NCBI GenBank assembly: GCA_947625425.1
Contig: CANQOH010000014.1
Span: 1-31,730, forward strand
Reading direction: 5' to 3'
Length of the DNA stretch: 31,730 nucleotides
From: an uncultured Bacilli bacterium
GTDB taxonomy: Bacteria; Bacillota_I; Bacilli_A; RF39; UBA660
In this document: in pieces, positions 7,653-15,685 of the stretch
Layout of the letters: each line of letters begins with the position of its first letter
How positions within the stretch are numbered: the stretch's first letter is position 1
Made by a program: the position numbers and the translations under genes
Notes under the pieces: generated by a model
What the model saw: only the letters and a program-made list of their open reading frames with translations
Told to the model about the DNA's origin: nothing
Databases searched by the model: none

Positions 7653-9569
7653 ATGAAAAAATATATGTTATTTATTTTCTTTTTTTTGTATAATTTTACA
7701 ATAGTTACAGCTGCTACTCAATATAAAGTCAATGATTATGTTTATTTTGATCCAATAAAAAATGAAGAATGTAATGAAAAAAGTTACTGGACTCCATATT
7801 ATCAAAATACAACATGTTATCGTTTTGTTATATTAAATAATGAGGATACTACAGCTAATGAAACCATAAAAATTATGTTAGACCATGATATTGGTGTTGG
7901 TACTTATGATAATTACCAAACTATTTTAAAAGACAAAACTCAAAATTGGAAAGGCTTTGAAGGATCAATTGATATAATCGATGAGCCGACTATTAAAAGT
8001 TTAATGAAATTAACTGATAATCCAACTATAGGTCATGATGTTAAAGCTTCTGCTCAAAACTTTTTCCTTGTAACTAATACCAAATATTATGTTAATTCTA
8101 AATTAACTAATAATAATGGATATTGGTCAAAGACTGTATTTGAAAGTAATAATTCTTATATTTATACAGTTAAGGATAATGGTTGTAATAGCTTAGTTCA
8201 AAAGACTGAAACAAGAGGAATAAGACCAGTTATTGAAATGAAAAAGAATAAATTAACAAATGATTCTACTCCGACTATAGATATTACCCATATGTTAGAT
8301 TCTAAAAGTTATTTCTATGAATCTGCTGATACGAGTTTAAGTGGGAATAAAAGATATAAACAATTACAAGGATTTACAGTTGTTAAAGATAAATTAATAT
8401 TTTACTCTAGTAATGCCGATACTCCTGATAAAGGAATAGTTTTTACTTATGATGGAGAAGATTATACACATCTCTTTAAATTAGATTATACTAATGGTGG
8501 TCATGGTAATGATTTTACATATAATAGTAAAACTAATAAAGTATTCATGGTAGGAGCAGATTCAAATAATCAGATTTTTGTTTATGATGCAGATACTATG
8601 GATAAAAAAGATACTATTAACATAAAGGATAATATAGGAACTGGATTAAGTTCTATTGCTTACGACTATGTTAATGACTATTATATTGGTGGTAGTAGTC
8701 GAAGATTCTTTATAATAACTCCTGATTGGCAAACAATTAAATATTCATTTGATATGCCAGCTACTCAAACTGATCAAGGTAAAGAGTATCATAATGGATA
8801 TATATATTCTACAGTTTTTGAACAAGGAACATGTCCTAGTTCATATCAAATTTATTGTTATGGTGATGCTTATTCTGCCTATATTTATGTTTATAATGCT
8901 AAAATCGAAAGTAATGGAAAACCACATAAAGATTTTGGTCACCTAGTTAAAAAGATATACATCGGTAGTGGATTTGGCGAATTAGAAACAGTTAGTTTTG
9001 CTAACAATAAAATGTATCTAGGATATGCAGCTCAACACTATGACATTAATAAATATGTTTTTAAGTTCTTTACTATCGATGACGATAAAGTTGAAATCCC
9101 CCTAGAATACGAAATAAATGCAACCGGTGATAAGAAAAATTATACTATTACTATCTCAAGTGAAGATGAATTATTAACTCCTACTGGTTGGGTTTTATCA
9201 AACGATAAAAGATCAATAAGTAAAAAACTAACAGAAGAAGATAAAACTACTAATTTAAATTTATGTGATCGTTTTGGTAATTGCCAAAATATTAATATTA
9301 ATACTAGTAAATATACAACTACTTTACCAGAACCAGTTGATGATGAAGATGAAAGTAACTTACCTGAAAATGATGAAGATGCTAATGAAAACAATAAACC
9401 TAATGATGATTTAGCTGAAGAAGAGACTGATTCATCAGAAGAAAAAGAAGAAACAATTCTTTCTCCAAATACTGGAGAAGTAATTCCAATAGCATTCTTA
9501 TTTATTTTACTAATAACATTATTTATAATTAACTATAAAGCTAAGAAACAAAAGAAATTTTTATCATAA
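7653..9569 (+). CDS. Secreted beta-propeller-like protein with LSPNTG sorting-like tail
   Basis: A 638-residue surface protein. The signal peptide covers residues 1-21 (cut near VTAATQ). The N-terminal part (about 22-205) ends in ETRGIRPVIEMKKNK, echoing GLRPVITL at the end of the protein at 23896. Residues about 230-485 look like a beta-propeller: repeated blocks such as KLIFYSSNA, NKVFMVGAD, DYYIGGSS and NKMYLGYAA, each near an F/YVYDA-type strand. A short domain and an acidic Asp/Glu/Asn spacer (about 560-598) follow. The tail is LSPNTG at 602-607, a hydrophobic helix and KAKKQKK. The motif is SPNTG rather than LPXTG. GGAG lies 9 bases before the ATG. Adhesin or sensor roles are guesses. 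Confidence 0.72.
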   Translation: MKKYMLFIFFFLYNFTIVTAATQYKVNDYVYFDPIKNEECNEKSYWTPYYQNTTCYRFVILNNEDTTANETIKIMLDHDIGVGTYDNYQTILKDKTQNWKGFEGSIDIIDEPTIKSLMKLTDNPTIGHDVKASAQNFFLVTNTKYYVNSKLTNNNGYWSKTVFESNNSYIYTVKDNGCNSLVQKTETRGIRPVIEMKKNKLTNDSTPTIDITHMLDSKSYFYESADTSLSGNKRYKQLQGFTVVKDKLIFYSSNADTPDKGIVFTYDGEDYTHLFKLDYTNGGHGNDFTYNSKTNKVFMVGADSNNQIFVYDADTMDKKDTINIKDNIGTGLSSIAYDYVNDYYIGGSSRRFFIITPDWQTIKYSFDMPATQTDQGKEYHNGYIYSTVFEQGTCPSSYQIYCYGDAYSAYIYVYNAKIESNGKPHKDFGHLVKKIYIGSGFGELETVSFANNKMYLGYAAQHYDINKYVFKFFTIDDDKVEIPLEYEINATGDKKNYTITISSEDELLTPTGWVLSNDKRSISKKLTEEDKTTNLNLCDRFGNCQNININTSKYTTTLPEPVDDEDESNLPENDEDANENNKPNDDLAEEETDSSEEKEETILSPNTGEVIPIAFLFILLITLFIINYKAKKQKKFLS

Positions 9570-9580
9570 TAAAAAAATAC

Positions 9581-9609
9581 TTGATATATTAGATAAGATT
9601 TGTTATATT
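9581..9609 (+). promoter_or_regulatory. Promoter of rpsO
   Basis: TTGATA (9581-9586), 17-base spacer, TATATT (9604-9609) preceded by TG at 9601-9602, so both a -35 and an extended -10 are present. The predicted start is near 9616, at the first bases of GGAAGTTT. Confidence 0.72.
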
Positions 9610-9615
9610 ATCTAA

Positions 9616-9692
9616 GGAAGTTTATTCTTGGTTAGGAAGTCTCCGTATCCTTACTATGATTAAACGGTTATAAAATTAAAGGAGGAATTATA
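9616..9692 (+). promoter_or_regulatory. Structured rpsO 5' leader, possible S15 autoregulatory element
   Basis: The predicted 77-base leader is less AT-rich than nearby spacers. AGGA (9634-9637) can pair with TCCT (9648-9651), and CCGT (9643-9646) inside that loop can pair with ACGG (9664-9667), giving an H-type pseudoknot just upstream of the GGAGG. Ribosomal protein S15 often represses its own mRNA through leader structures in bacteria. Whether this is such a site is inferred from position and pairing only. Confidence 0.45.
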
Positions 9693-9962
9693 ATGGCAAT
9701 TTCAAAAGAAAGAAAAGCTGAATTAGTTAAACAATTCGGTAAGAATGAAAAAGATAGTGGAGCTACAGAAGTTCAAATAGCTATCCTTACAGAAGAAATT
9801 AATAATTTAACTGAACATTTGAAGACTCATATTCATGATTTCCATTCAAAAAGAGGACTTCAAATGATGGTTGGTAAAAGACGTAGTTTACTAGATTATT
9901 TAAGAAAAAATGATGTAGTAAGTTATAGAAAAACTATTGAAGCCCTTGGCTTAAGAAAATAG
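9693..9962 (+). CDS. rpsO: 30S ribosomal protein S15
   Basis: Small-subunit protein that binds the central domain of 16S rRNA early in assembly. The 89-residue product has the family length and its signatures: [43 protein letters not shown] and [29 protein letters not shown] precedes the ATG at 8 bases. It lies upstream of pnp, the classic gene pair. It has its own promoter and a structured leader, and a terminator follows nine bases after the TAG stop. Confidence 0.98.
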   Translation: MAISKERKAELVKQFGKNEKDSGATEVQIAILTEEINNLTEHLKTHIHDFHSKRGLQMMVGKRRSLLDYLRKNDVVSYRKTIEALGLRK

Positions 9963-9971
9963 TAAAAAGTA

Positions 9972-9998
9972 GGCACTTATTTTTAAGTGTCTTTTTTT
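9972..9998 (+). terminator. Terminator/attenuator between rpsO and pnp
   Basis: GGCACTTA (9972-9979) pairs with TAAGTGTC (9984-9991) around TTTT, followed by seven Ts. It ends 21 bases before the pnp ATG, which leaves pnp dependent on readthrough or on a promoter inside rpsO. Confidence 0.85.
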
Positions 9999-10019
9999 CG
10001 GAAAAGAGGTAAGAAAAAA

Positions 10020-12275
10020 ATGAGTAAAAAAGTTTTTGAATTAGATTTTTTAGGTAAAAAAATCACTATTGAAACTGGTGAATTAGCTAAACAAGCTAAT
10101 GGCTCAGTTTTAGTAAGATACGGAGATACAGTTATTTTAACTGCCGCTGTAATGGGACATACACCAATTACTCAAGATTTCTTCCCATTAACAGTTTTAT
10201 ATCAAGAAAAATTATATTCAGTAGGTAAAATTCCTGGTGGTTTTATTAAAAGAGAAGGAAGACCTACTGATCAAGCTACTTTAACAGCTAGATTAATTGA
10301 TCGTCCAATAAGACCAATGTTTGATGAAAACTTCCGTAATGAAGTTCAAGTAATCAACACAGTTTTATCTGTTGATCAAGATAACTCTCCAGAAATGGCT
10401 GCTTTACTTGGTTCATCACTTGCTTTATGTATAAGTGATATTCCATTTGATGGTCCAGTTGCTGGGGTTATAGTTGGTAAAATAGGTAAAGAATATATTA
10501 TTAATCCTAGTGTTGAACAATCTGAACAATCAACAATTCATTTAACAGTTGCTGGTACTAAAGAAGCTATCTGTATGGTAGAAGCTGGTTCTAAAGAAGT
10601 ATCAGAAAAAGAAATGTTAGAAGCTTTAATGTTTGGTCATGAACATATTAAAAAATTATGTGAGTTCCAAGAAAAGATTGTTAAAGAAATTGGTAAACCA
10701 AAAGTTGAAGTTGAATTAGCAACAATCGATGAAAATCTTGAAAAAGAAGTTAAAGAATTTGCTACTGAAAGAATGTATGAAGCTTTATCTTCTGATAAAC
10801 CAAAATTAGAAAAATATGCCGAGATTGATGCTGTTAAAGAAGATACTTTGGAAAACTTTGCGGAAATATATGGTGAAGCTGAAAATATCGATGACATTTT
10901 AGCTCAAGTTAAAAAAGTTGTTGATAGTATTGAAGGCTTAGTAGTTCGTCGTATTGTTAATAAAGATAAGAAGAGAATTGATGGTCGTGGTATGAAAGAA
11001 ATTCGTCCATTATCAGCAATGATTGACTTATTACCAAGAACTCATGGTTCTGCTGTCTTTACAAGAGGTGAAACTCAAGCTTTAGCAACAACTACTCTAG
11101 GATCTTTAGAAGAAAACCAAATCTTGGATGGTTTAGGTTTAGAAGATTCCAAAAGATTCATGTTACATTACAACTTTCCACAATTCTCAGTTGGTGAAGT
11201 TGGCCGTTATGGTTCACCAGGTCGTCGTGAAATTGGTCATGGGGCTTTAGGTGAAAGAGCTTTATTACAAGTAATGCCTGATGAAAAAGAATTTCCATAT
11301 ACTGTTCGTGTTGTCTCAGAAATCTTAGAAAGTAATGGTTCATCATCACAAGCTACTATTTGTGCAGGTTGCTTAAGTTTAATGGCTGCTGGTGTGCCAA
11401 TTAAAGCTCCAGTTGCTGGTATTGCGATGGGTCTTATTACTTCTGAAGATGGTAAAAAATATACTGTCTTAACTGATATTCAAGGTCTAGAAGACCACAT
11501 GGGTGATATGGACTTTAAAGTAGCTGGTACTAGAAAAGGTATTACAGCTTTACAAATGGATATTAAGATTAAAGGTGTAACTGAAAAGATTTTAAAAGAA
11601 GCTTTAGCTCAAGCTAAAGAAGCTCGTATGGAAATCTTAGATTTAATGGAATCAGTAATTCCAGAACCTCGTAAAGAATTATCTAAGTATGCTCCTAAAA
11701 TTGAAATCTTACATATCAATCCTGATAAGATTAAAGATGTTATCGGTAAAGGTGGCGATATGATTACTAAGATTATCTTAGAAGCTTCTCATGTTACATC
11801 AGTAAATGATGTTAATGCTGTTAAAGTTGATCTTCAAGATGATGGTACTGTCTTAATCTATCATCAAGATAAAGATATTATTAATGCTACAAAAGAAATG
11901 ATTGAAAATGTTGCTCGTGAAGTCGAAGAGGGCAAAGTATATACTGGTAAAATAGTTAAAGTTGAAGACTATGGCTGCTTCGTTGAATTATGGCCTGGTT
12001 GTGAAGGAATGTGTCACGTATCTCAACTTGCTTGGGAAAGAATTGATAATCCTAAAAAACTATTTAAAGTCGGTGATGAAATTATCGTTAAAGCTGAAGG
12101 CTATGATAATCGTAATCGTCTAAATCTATCTCGTAAAGCTGCTCTTCCTAAACCAGAAAGAAAAGAAGATAAAGAACCAAAAGAAGATAAAGACGATAAA
12201 AAAGAAGTAAAAGAACCTAAAGAAGACAAAAAAGCTAAAAAAGAAGATAAAAAGAAAGCTAAAAAAGAAGCATAA
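10020..12275 (+). CDS. pnp: Polyribonucleotide nucleotidyltransferase (PNPase)
   Basis: Phosphorolytic 3'-5' exoribonuclease of mRNA decay, expected as a trimer. The 751-residue product has a first RNase PH domain (about 1-145), a helical linker (about 240-305) and a second RNase PH domain (about 310-545; [52 protein letters not shown]). A KH domain (about 550-612; [16 protein letters not shown]) and an S1 domain (about 620-690; [15 protein letters not shown]) follow. A Lys/Glu/Asp-rich tail of about 55 residues extends beyond the usual end. ATG at 10020 was chosen over the GTG at 9987 because GAGGTAAG precedes it and the GTG lies inside the terminator stem. Confidence 0.97.
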   Translation: MSKKVFELDFLGKKITIETGELAKQANGSVLVRYGDTVILTAAVMGHTPITQDFFPLTVLYQEKLYSVGKIPGGFIKREGRPTDQATLTARLIDRPIRPMFDENFRNEVQVINTVLSVDQDNSPEMAALLGSSLALCISDIPFDGPVAGVIVGKIGKEYIINPSVEQSEQSTIHLTVAGTKEAICMVEAGSKEVSEKEMLEALMFGHEHIKKLCEFQEKIVKEIGKPKVEVELATIDENLEKEVKEFATERMYEALSSDKPKLEKYAEIDAVKEDTLENFAEIYGEAENIDDILAQVKKVVDSIEGLVVRRIVNKDKKRIDGRGMKEIRPLSAMIDLLPRTHGSAVFTRGETQALATTTLGSLEENQILDGLGLEDSKRFMLHYNFPQFSVGEVGRYGSPGRREIGHGALGERALLQVMPDEKEFPYTVRVVSEILESNGSSSQATICAGCLSLMAAGVPIKAPVAGIAMGLITSEDGKKYTVLTDIQGLEDHMGDMDFKVAGTRKGITALQMDIKIKGVTEKILKEALAQAKEARMEILDLMESVIPEPRKELSKYAPKIEILHINPDKIKDVIGKGGDMITKIILEASHVTSVNDVNAVKVDLQDDGTVLIYHQDKDIINATKEMIENVAREVEEGKVYTGKIVKVEDYGCFVELWPGCEGMCHVSQLAWERIDNPKKLFKVGDEIIVKAEGYDNRNRLNLSRKAALPKPERKEDKEPKEDKDDKKEVKEPKEDKKAKKEDKKKAKKEA

Positions 12276-12306
12276 AAAAATCTAGATTTCAATATCTAGA
12301 TTTTTT
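12275..12306. terminator. Bidirectional terminator after pnp
   Basis: TCTAGAT (12281-12287) pairs with ATCTAGA (12294-12300), extended by A/T runs on both sides (A7 left, T6 right). It serves pnp and the convergent minus-strand gene ending at 12312. Confidence 0.85.
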
Positions 12307-12311
12307 GTTTA

Positions 12312-14372
12312 TTAAGTAGTGACTGTATTGTTATTTACTTCCGGATTTACTTCCGGACTTACTTCTGGAACTTCTGGCGTAATATTTTGTGTATTATCTG
12401 AATTATAATAATCTACTATACCAGGATCAAACATTCCTGATACAGTTTGGAACAATGTACCTAATGGCGTATTATTATATAAATCAGTATTAAATCTATT
12501 TCTAACATCAGTTATTTCTTGCTCTGTTAAAGTAACAACACTACCAGTCGCTGAAGTATTAATATTAGCAACTTCACTAGTCCAATCTTCAGTAAATGCT
12601 AAACTAATACTTAAGTTTTCATCTTTAGAAACTCTAATAGAAAAATCAAAATTTACTTTTAATCGATCATCATTTATTTCTTTAACAAATTTGATAGTTC
12701 CTGTAAAGTCTCCATCTTCATTCTTTATTGTATAATCAAATTCATAATTATTCTTTTCCCAAGATTTAATATCAAGAGTTAAAACTTCTTTATTATTTGC
12801 TGTTACTGTAATCTTATGTCCATCAGCATTATTAACGCCCTTAATATCTATTTTATTTTCTTCTCTTTTACCAGTATCTTCATTTTCTTCTACATAATAT
12901 AAATAAGCTTCAAATAAATTTTCATCTTTAGAATAATAATGGAATTCAAATTCATCTTTATCATCAGTTAAAGCATAACCAATTATTGAATTCTTATTAC
13001 CATAAGTATATATACTAATATATATTGTACCTTCATCTGTAACAATATCATCAACTTTAATTTCTTCTAAAGATTTTTTAATATCTTCAGCACCAACTTC
13101 CGTTAGTTTAGACATTATTTCTATTGCTTTATCATCATCTTTAAATGCATCAATAATATATTTAACAGTTCTTTTTCTATTATCTAAATCCATTACATAT
13201 TTATTATTAGTAACTTTTAATGTTTCACCATTTAAAGTAATACTTGCATCTTCTTTAGATAATTTATTTTCATCAATGCTATCAGAAATCGTCTTAGACA
13301 TTTTATTAACTAAATAATTTAAATCTTCACCATTAACTTTATTATAGTTATTAATTAAGCCTTGGAAGCTTGAGAATAAATCACTTACTTCTTGATTATC
13401 AACATCTCCCGTATATATTAAACCAGTTTTACCATTTGCATCTCGATAAGTAGAATATCTTTCGTAGTTTTTATTATCTTTAATATATGAATATGCACTA
13501 TATTCTAAATTAGTAGGAGTTTTTATTGAATAACCTAATTGTAAATTTTTACTATTAGGATCTATGCCAAAATTAACACCATATTTATAACCAGCATAAG
13601 GTTTTAAGACTTCTAAATTAGAATCAAGTGATAATTCTATATCATAAATAGCTTTATCATGAGATATTTCATTAATTGTTGTATTAAGTCCTTTAAAGGC
13701 ACTATCTATTGTTGTTGTATAAACATTCATTGGATCATTAAAGAATGTTTTTAAAACATATGGATATATAAAGAAATATCCAACAACAGCTAATACAACT
13801 AATAAAATAAGTGTTATTATTAATGGAACTTTACTTTTCTTTTTTGGTAAAGAATCACTTACAGCGACAAAGCCAACATTTGTTAAATCAGAATCACTAT
13901 TCATCGGTTTACTTGGTCCAAATGTTCCATTTCCTGTACTAATAGTTCCACTAGAAGCTACCGGTTCTTGGAAAGTAGGAGCTGCACTTTGTGCTGGTTG
14001 AGCTTCTGGCATCGGAGCAACTGCTTGTCCATCTCCTTGAACTGTTGGTGTTGGAGTAGGCGCTGGAGTAGTAACAGGTGCTGGCGTTGGTGTCGGTGTC
14101 GGTGCTGGTGTAGCAGCTGGAGCAGGAGTAGGCGTAGGCGTAGGTGCAGGATTTGTTGCTACTGCAGCTTGATTAACAACCTCAGGTTGGGCAGTAGGTA
14201 CAGGTGCTTCAGGTTGTGGCATCGAAGTTGGACTTGTACTAGGTACAGCTTCAGGCTGAATTGTATTAATATTTTCCATAATTGAAGGTGTTTCCACCGG
14301 ATTAGTATTTGGAGTAGGAGTATTATTTAGTGAAGTATTAGACCCCATTACATTATTATTTTGTTCGTTCAT
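12312..14372 (-). CDS. Single-pass membrane protein with Pro/Thr-rich cytosolic tail; paralogue of the protein at 15686
   Basis: A 686-residue protein of unknown function. Residues 1-175 are low-complexity Pro/Thr/Ala/Gln, with a PT repeat tract at about 75-110. KKKSK at 177-181 precedes a membrane helix (182-206), so the tail should be cytosolic and the remainder outside. The ectodomain (about 210-610) aligns by eye with the protein at 15686: an AFK..N block, then NGETLKVTNNKYVMDLD, SKLTEVGAEDIKKSLEEI and YTYGNKNSIIGYAL match its counterparts in order. The C-terminus has PEV repeats (TPEVPEVSPEVNPEV). It lies 73 bases downstream of the D,D-carboxypeptidase gene on the same strand with no clear terminator between, plus its own extended -10 at 14413. 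A cell-envelope role is inferred. Confidence 0.75.
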   Translation of the reverse strand: MNEQNNNVMGSNTSLNNTPTPNTNPVETPSIMENINTIQPEAVPSTSPTSMPQPEAPVPTAQPEVVNQAAVATNPAPTPTPTPAPAATPAPTPTPTPAPVTTPAPTPTPTVQGDGQAVAPMPEAQPAQSAAPTFQEPVASSGTISTGNGTFGPSKPMNSDSDLTNVGFVAVSDSLPKKKSKVPLIITLILLVVLAVVGYFFIYPYVLKTFFNDPMNVYTTTIDSAFKGLNTTINEISHDKAIYDIELSLDSNLEVLKPYAGYKYGVNFGIDPNSKNLQLGYSIKTPTNLEYSAYSYIKDNKNYERYSTYRDANGKTGLIYTGDVDNQEVSDLFSSFQGLINNYNKVNGEDLNYLVNKMSKTISDSIDENKLSKEDASITLNGETLKVTNNKYVMDLDNRKRTVKYIIDAFKDDDKAIEIMSKLTEVGAEDIKKSLEEIKVDDIVTDEGTIYISIYTYGNKNSIIGYALTDDKDEFEFHYYSKDENLFEAYLYYVEENEDTGKREENKIDIKGVNNADGHKITVTANNKEVLTLDIKSWEKNNYEFDYTIKNEDGDFTGTIKFVKEINDDRLKVNFDFSIRVSKDENLSISLAFTEDWTSEVANINTSATGSVVTLTEQEITDVRNRFNTDLYNNTPLGTLFQTVSGMFDPGIVDYYNSDNTQNITPEVPEVSPEVNPEVNNNTVTT

Positions 14373-14412
14373 AAAAAACTCACTTCTTCCTTATTATATT
14401 TATCTATAATAA

Positions 14413-14421
14413 ATTATAACA
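14413..14421 (-). promoter_or_regulatory. Extended -10 promoter for the minus-strand membrane protein gene
   Basis: On the minus strand TGTTATAAT (TATAAT complementary to 14413-14418, TG complementary to 14420-14421). No good -35 is visible. It lies about 40 bases before the ATG at 14372. Confidence 0.55.
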
Positions 14422-14445
14422 TAAAGCCTTAAATAAATACATCAA

Positions 14446-15585
14446 TTAAATATAACCATGGACAACTTTTTGATACATCTCCCAAAACATACTACCTATA
14501 TTATGTTTAGCAATACTTTCATTAATTACTAAATCAACCTTTTTAACAACTTTTCCTTCATTATCAATAATCTCTAAATTACCTACAACATCTCCTTTAG
14601 ATATTGGAGCTACAACTTTATTTTTATTAATATTATATGTATATGTTTTATTTTCATTTTGCTTAATTAAATCAGTTACATCTTCCATAACTGAATAAGT
14701 ACCTTTACTTTGTTTACCTTTTTTAACTTCTATTTCCCCTAAAACATCATCTTTCTTTAAGATTGTATTTAATTTATAATTAACAAACCCATAATTAAGC
14801 ATACTTGTCGTATCAACACTACGATGTTCTGAAGAATCAACTCCCATCGTTACTGTAATAAATCTAATATTATTTTTCATTGCTGTTGCTGTTAAACAAT
14901 ATAATGCCGTTTTAGTATAACCAGTTTTAAGACCATCTACTCCTGGATAAAATCTAACTAATTTATTAGTATTTACTAACCAAGTTTTAGTTCCATCTGG
15001 TTTTTCTAAATAATCTTCATATAAAGAAGTATAATTTAATATATCTTTATGTTTTAATAACTCTCTTGCTATTTGACTCATATCATATGCTGAAGAATAA
15101 TGGTTTTCACTATCTAAACCATGAACATTTTCAAAATGCGTATTCTTAAGACCTAACTCTCTAACTTTATCATTCATTAATTTAACAAATTCATCCGTAC
15201 TTCCAGCTATATGTTCTGCCATTGCTACTGCTGCATCATTTCCACTAGCAATAGCAATTCCTTTTAATAATTGTTCAACTGATATTTGCATATTTTCCTG
15301 TAAGAAGACTTGACTACCACCCATACTAGAAGCATTTTTACTAATTGTAACCATATCTGATAATTTAATTTTACCACTATCAATATGTTCCATAATAATT
15401 AACATCGTCATCATCTTTGTCATTGAAGCTGGTGACAACTGTTCATCTTTATTATTTTCAAAAATGATTGTATTAGTCGTTGGTTCAATCATAATACTAG
15501 CTTTACTATATTGGGTTAATTCTAATGCATAAACCCATCTAAAAGTTAATAATAAACTACATAAAATAAATATAATTTTTTTCAA
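14446..15585 (-). CDS. D-alanyl-D-alanine carboxypeptidase, peptidase S11 (DacA/DacF-like)
   Basis: Removes the terminal D-Ala from peptidoglycan stem peptides outside the membrane. From the chosen start the product has 379 residues. A signal peptide (KKIIFILCSLLLTF, cut near VYALELTQ) is followed by the penicillin-binding motifs: SMTK (S54, K57), SGN (114-116) and KTG (220-222). A PBP5-type C-terminal beta domain follows, then an amphipathic C-terminal helix (IGSMFWEMYQKVVHGY) that usually anchors these enzymes. I chose TTG at 15583-15585, five bases after AAGGTGA; a longer ORF from 15642 would put unlike residues before the signal peptide. It is divergent from one member and upstream of the other member of a paralogous membrane-protein pair. 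S11 enzymes act in vegetative wall or spore cortex trimming; which applies here is unclear. Confidence 0.93.
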   Translation of the reverse strand: MKKIIFILCSLLLTFRWVYALELTQYSKASIMIEPTTNTIIFENNKDEQLSPASMTKMMTMLIIMEHIDSGKIKLSDMVTISKNASSMGGSQVFLQENMQISVEQLLKGIAIASGNDAAVAMAEHIAGSTDEFVKLMNDKVRELGLKNTHFENVHGLDSENHYSSAYDMSQIARELLKHKDILNYTSLYEDYLEKPDGTKTWLVNTNKLVRFYPGVDGLKTGYTKTALYCLTATAMKNNIRFITVTMGVDSSEHRSVDTTSMLNYGFVNYKLNTILKKDDVLGEIEVKKGKQSKGTYSVMEDVTDLIKQNENKTYTYNINKNKVVAPISKGDVVGNLEIIDNEGKVVKKVDLVINESIAKHNIGSMFWEMYQKVVHGYI

Positions 15586-15628
15586 CAAAATCACCTTAAT
15601 AAAAAAATATGAAAAAAAGCAATTTTTA

Positions 15629-15657
15629 TTCACGAATAACATTATTTATGCTATAAT
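15629..15657 (+). promoter_or_regulatory. Promoter of the 15686 gene, overlapped by an inverted repeat
   Basis: TTCACG (15629-15634), 17-base spacer, TATAAT (15652-15657) with TG at 15649-15650. AACATTAT (15638-15645) and ATAATGTT (15653-15660) form an 8-base inverted repeat over the -10, a possible operator. Confidence 0.6.
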
Positions 15658-15685
15658 GTTTTAATAGAAAGAGGTTAGAGGTTAT

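Noticed and set aside
9589..9615. Hairpin TTAGATAA/TTATCTAA as a terminator of the LSPNTG gene
   Set aside because: It lacks a T-run and overlaps a good -35/-10 pair, so the rpsO promoter explains it better.
9987..10019. Extended pnp start at GTG 9987
   Set aside because: The GTG lies in the stem of the rpsO terminator, and the ATG at 10020 has a ribosome site and matches the PNPase N-terminus.
14063..14153. Repeat array resembling a CRISPR or minisatellite
   Set aside because: It is the codon-level echo of a PT/PA amino-acid tract in one protein, with no fixed spacers or repeat length. No CRISPR array was seen in the window.
13968..14285. 105-codon plus-strand ORF rich in Cys, Arg, Ser and Trp
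   Set aside because: It is the antisense shadow of the Pro/Thr repeat tract of the minus-strand gene; composition and lack of a ribosome site argue against coding.
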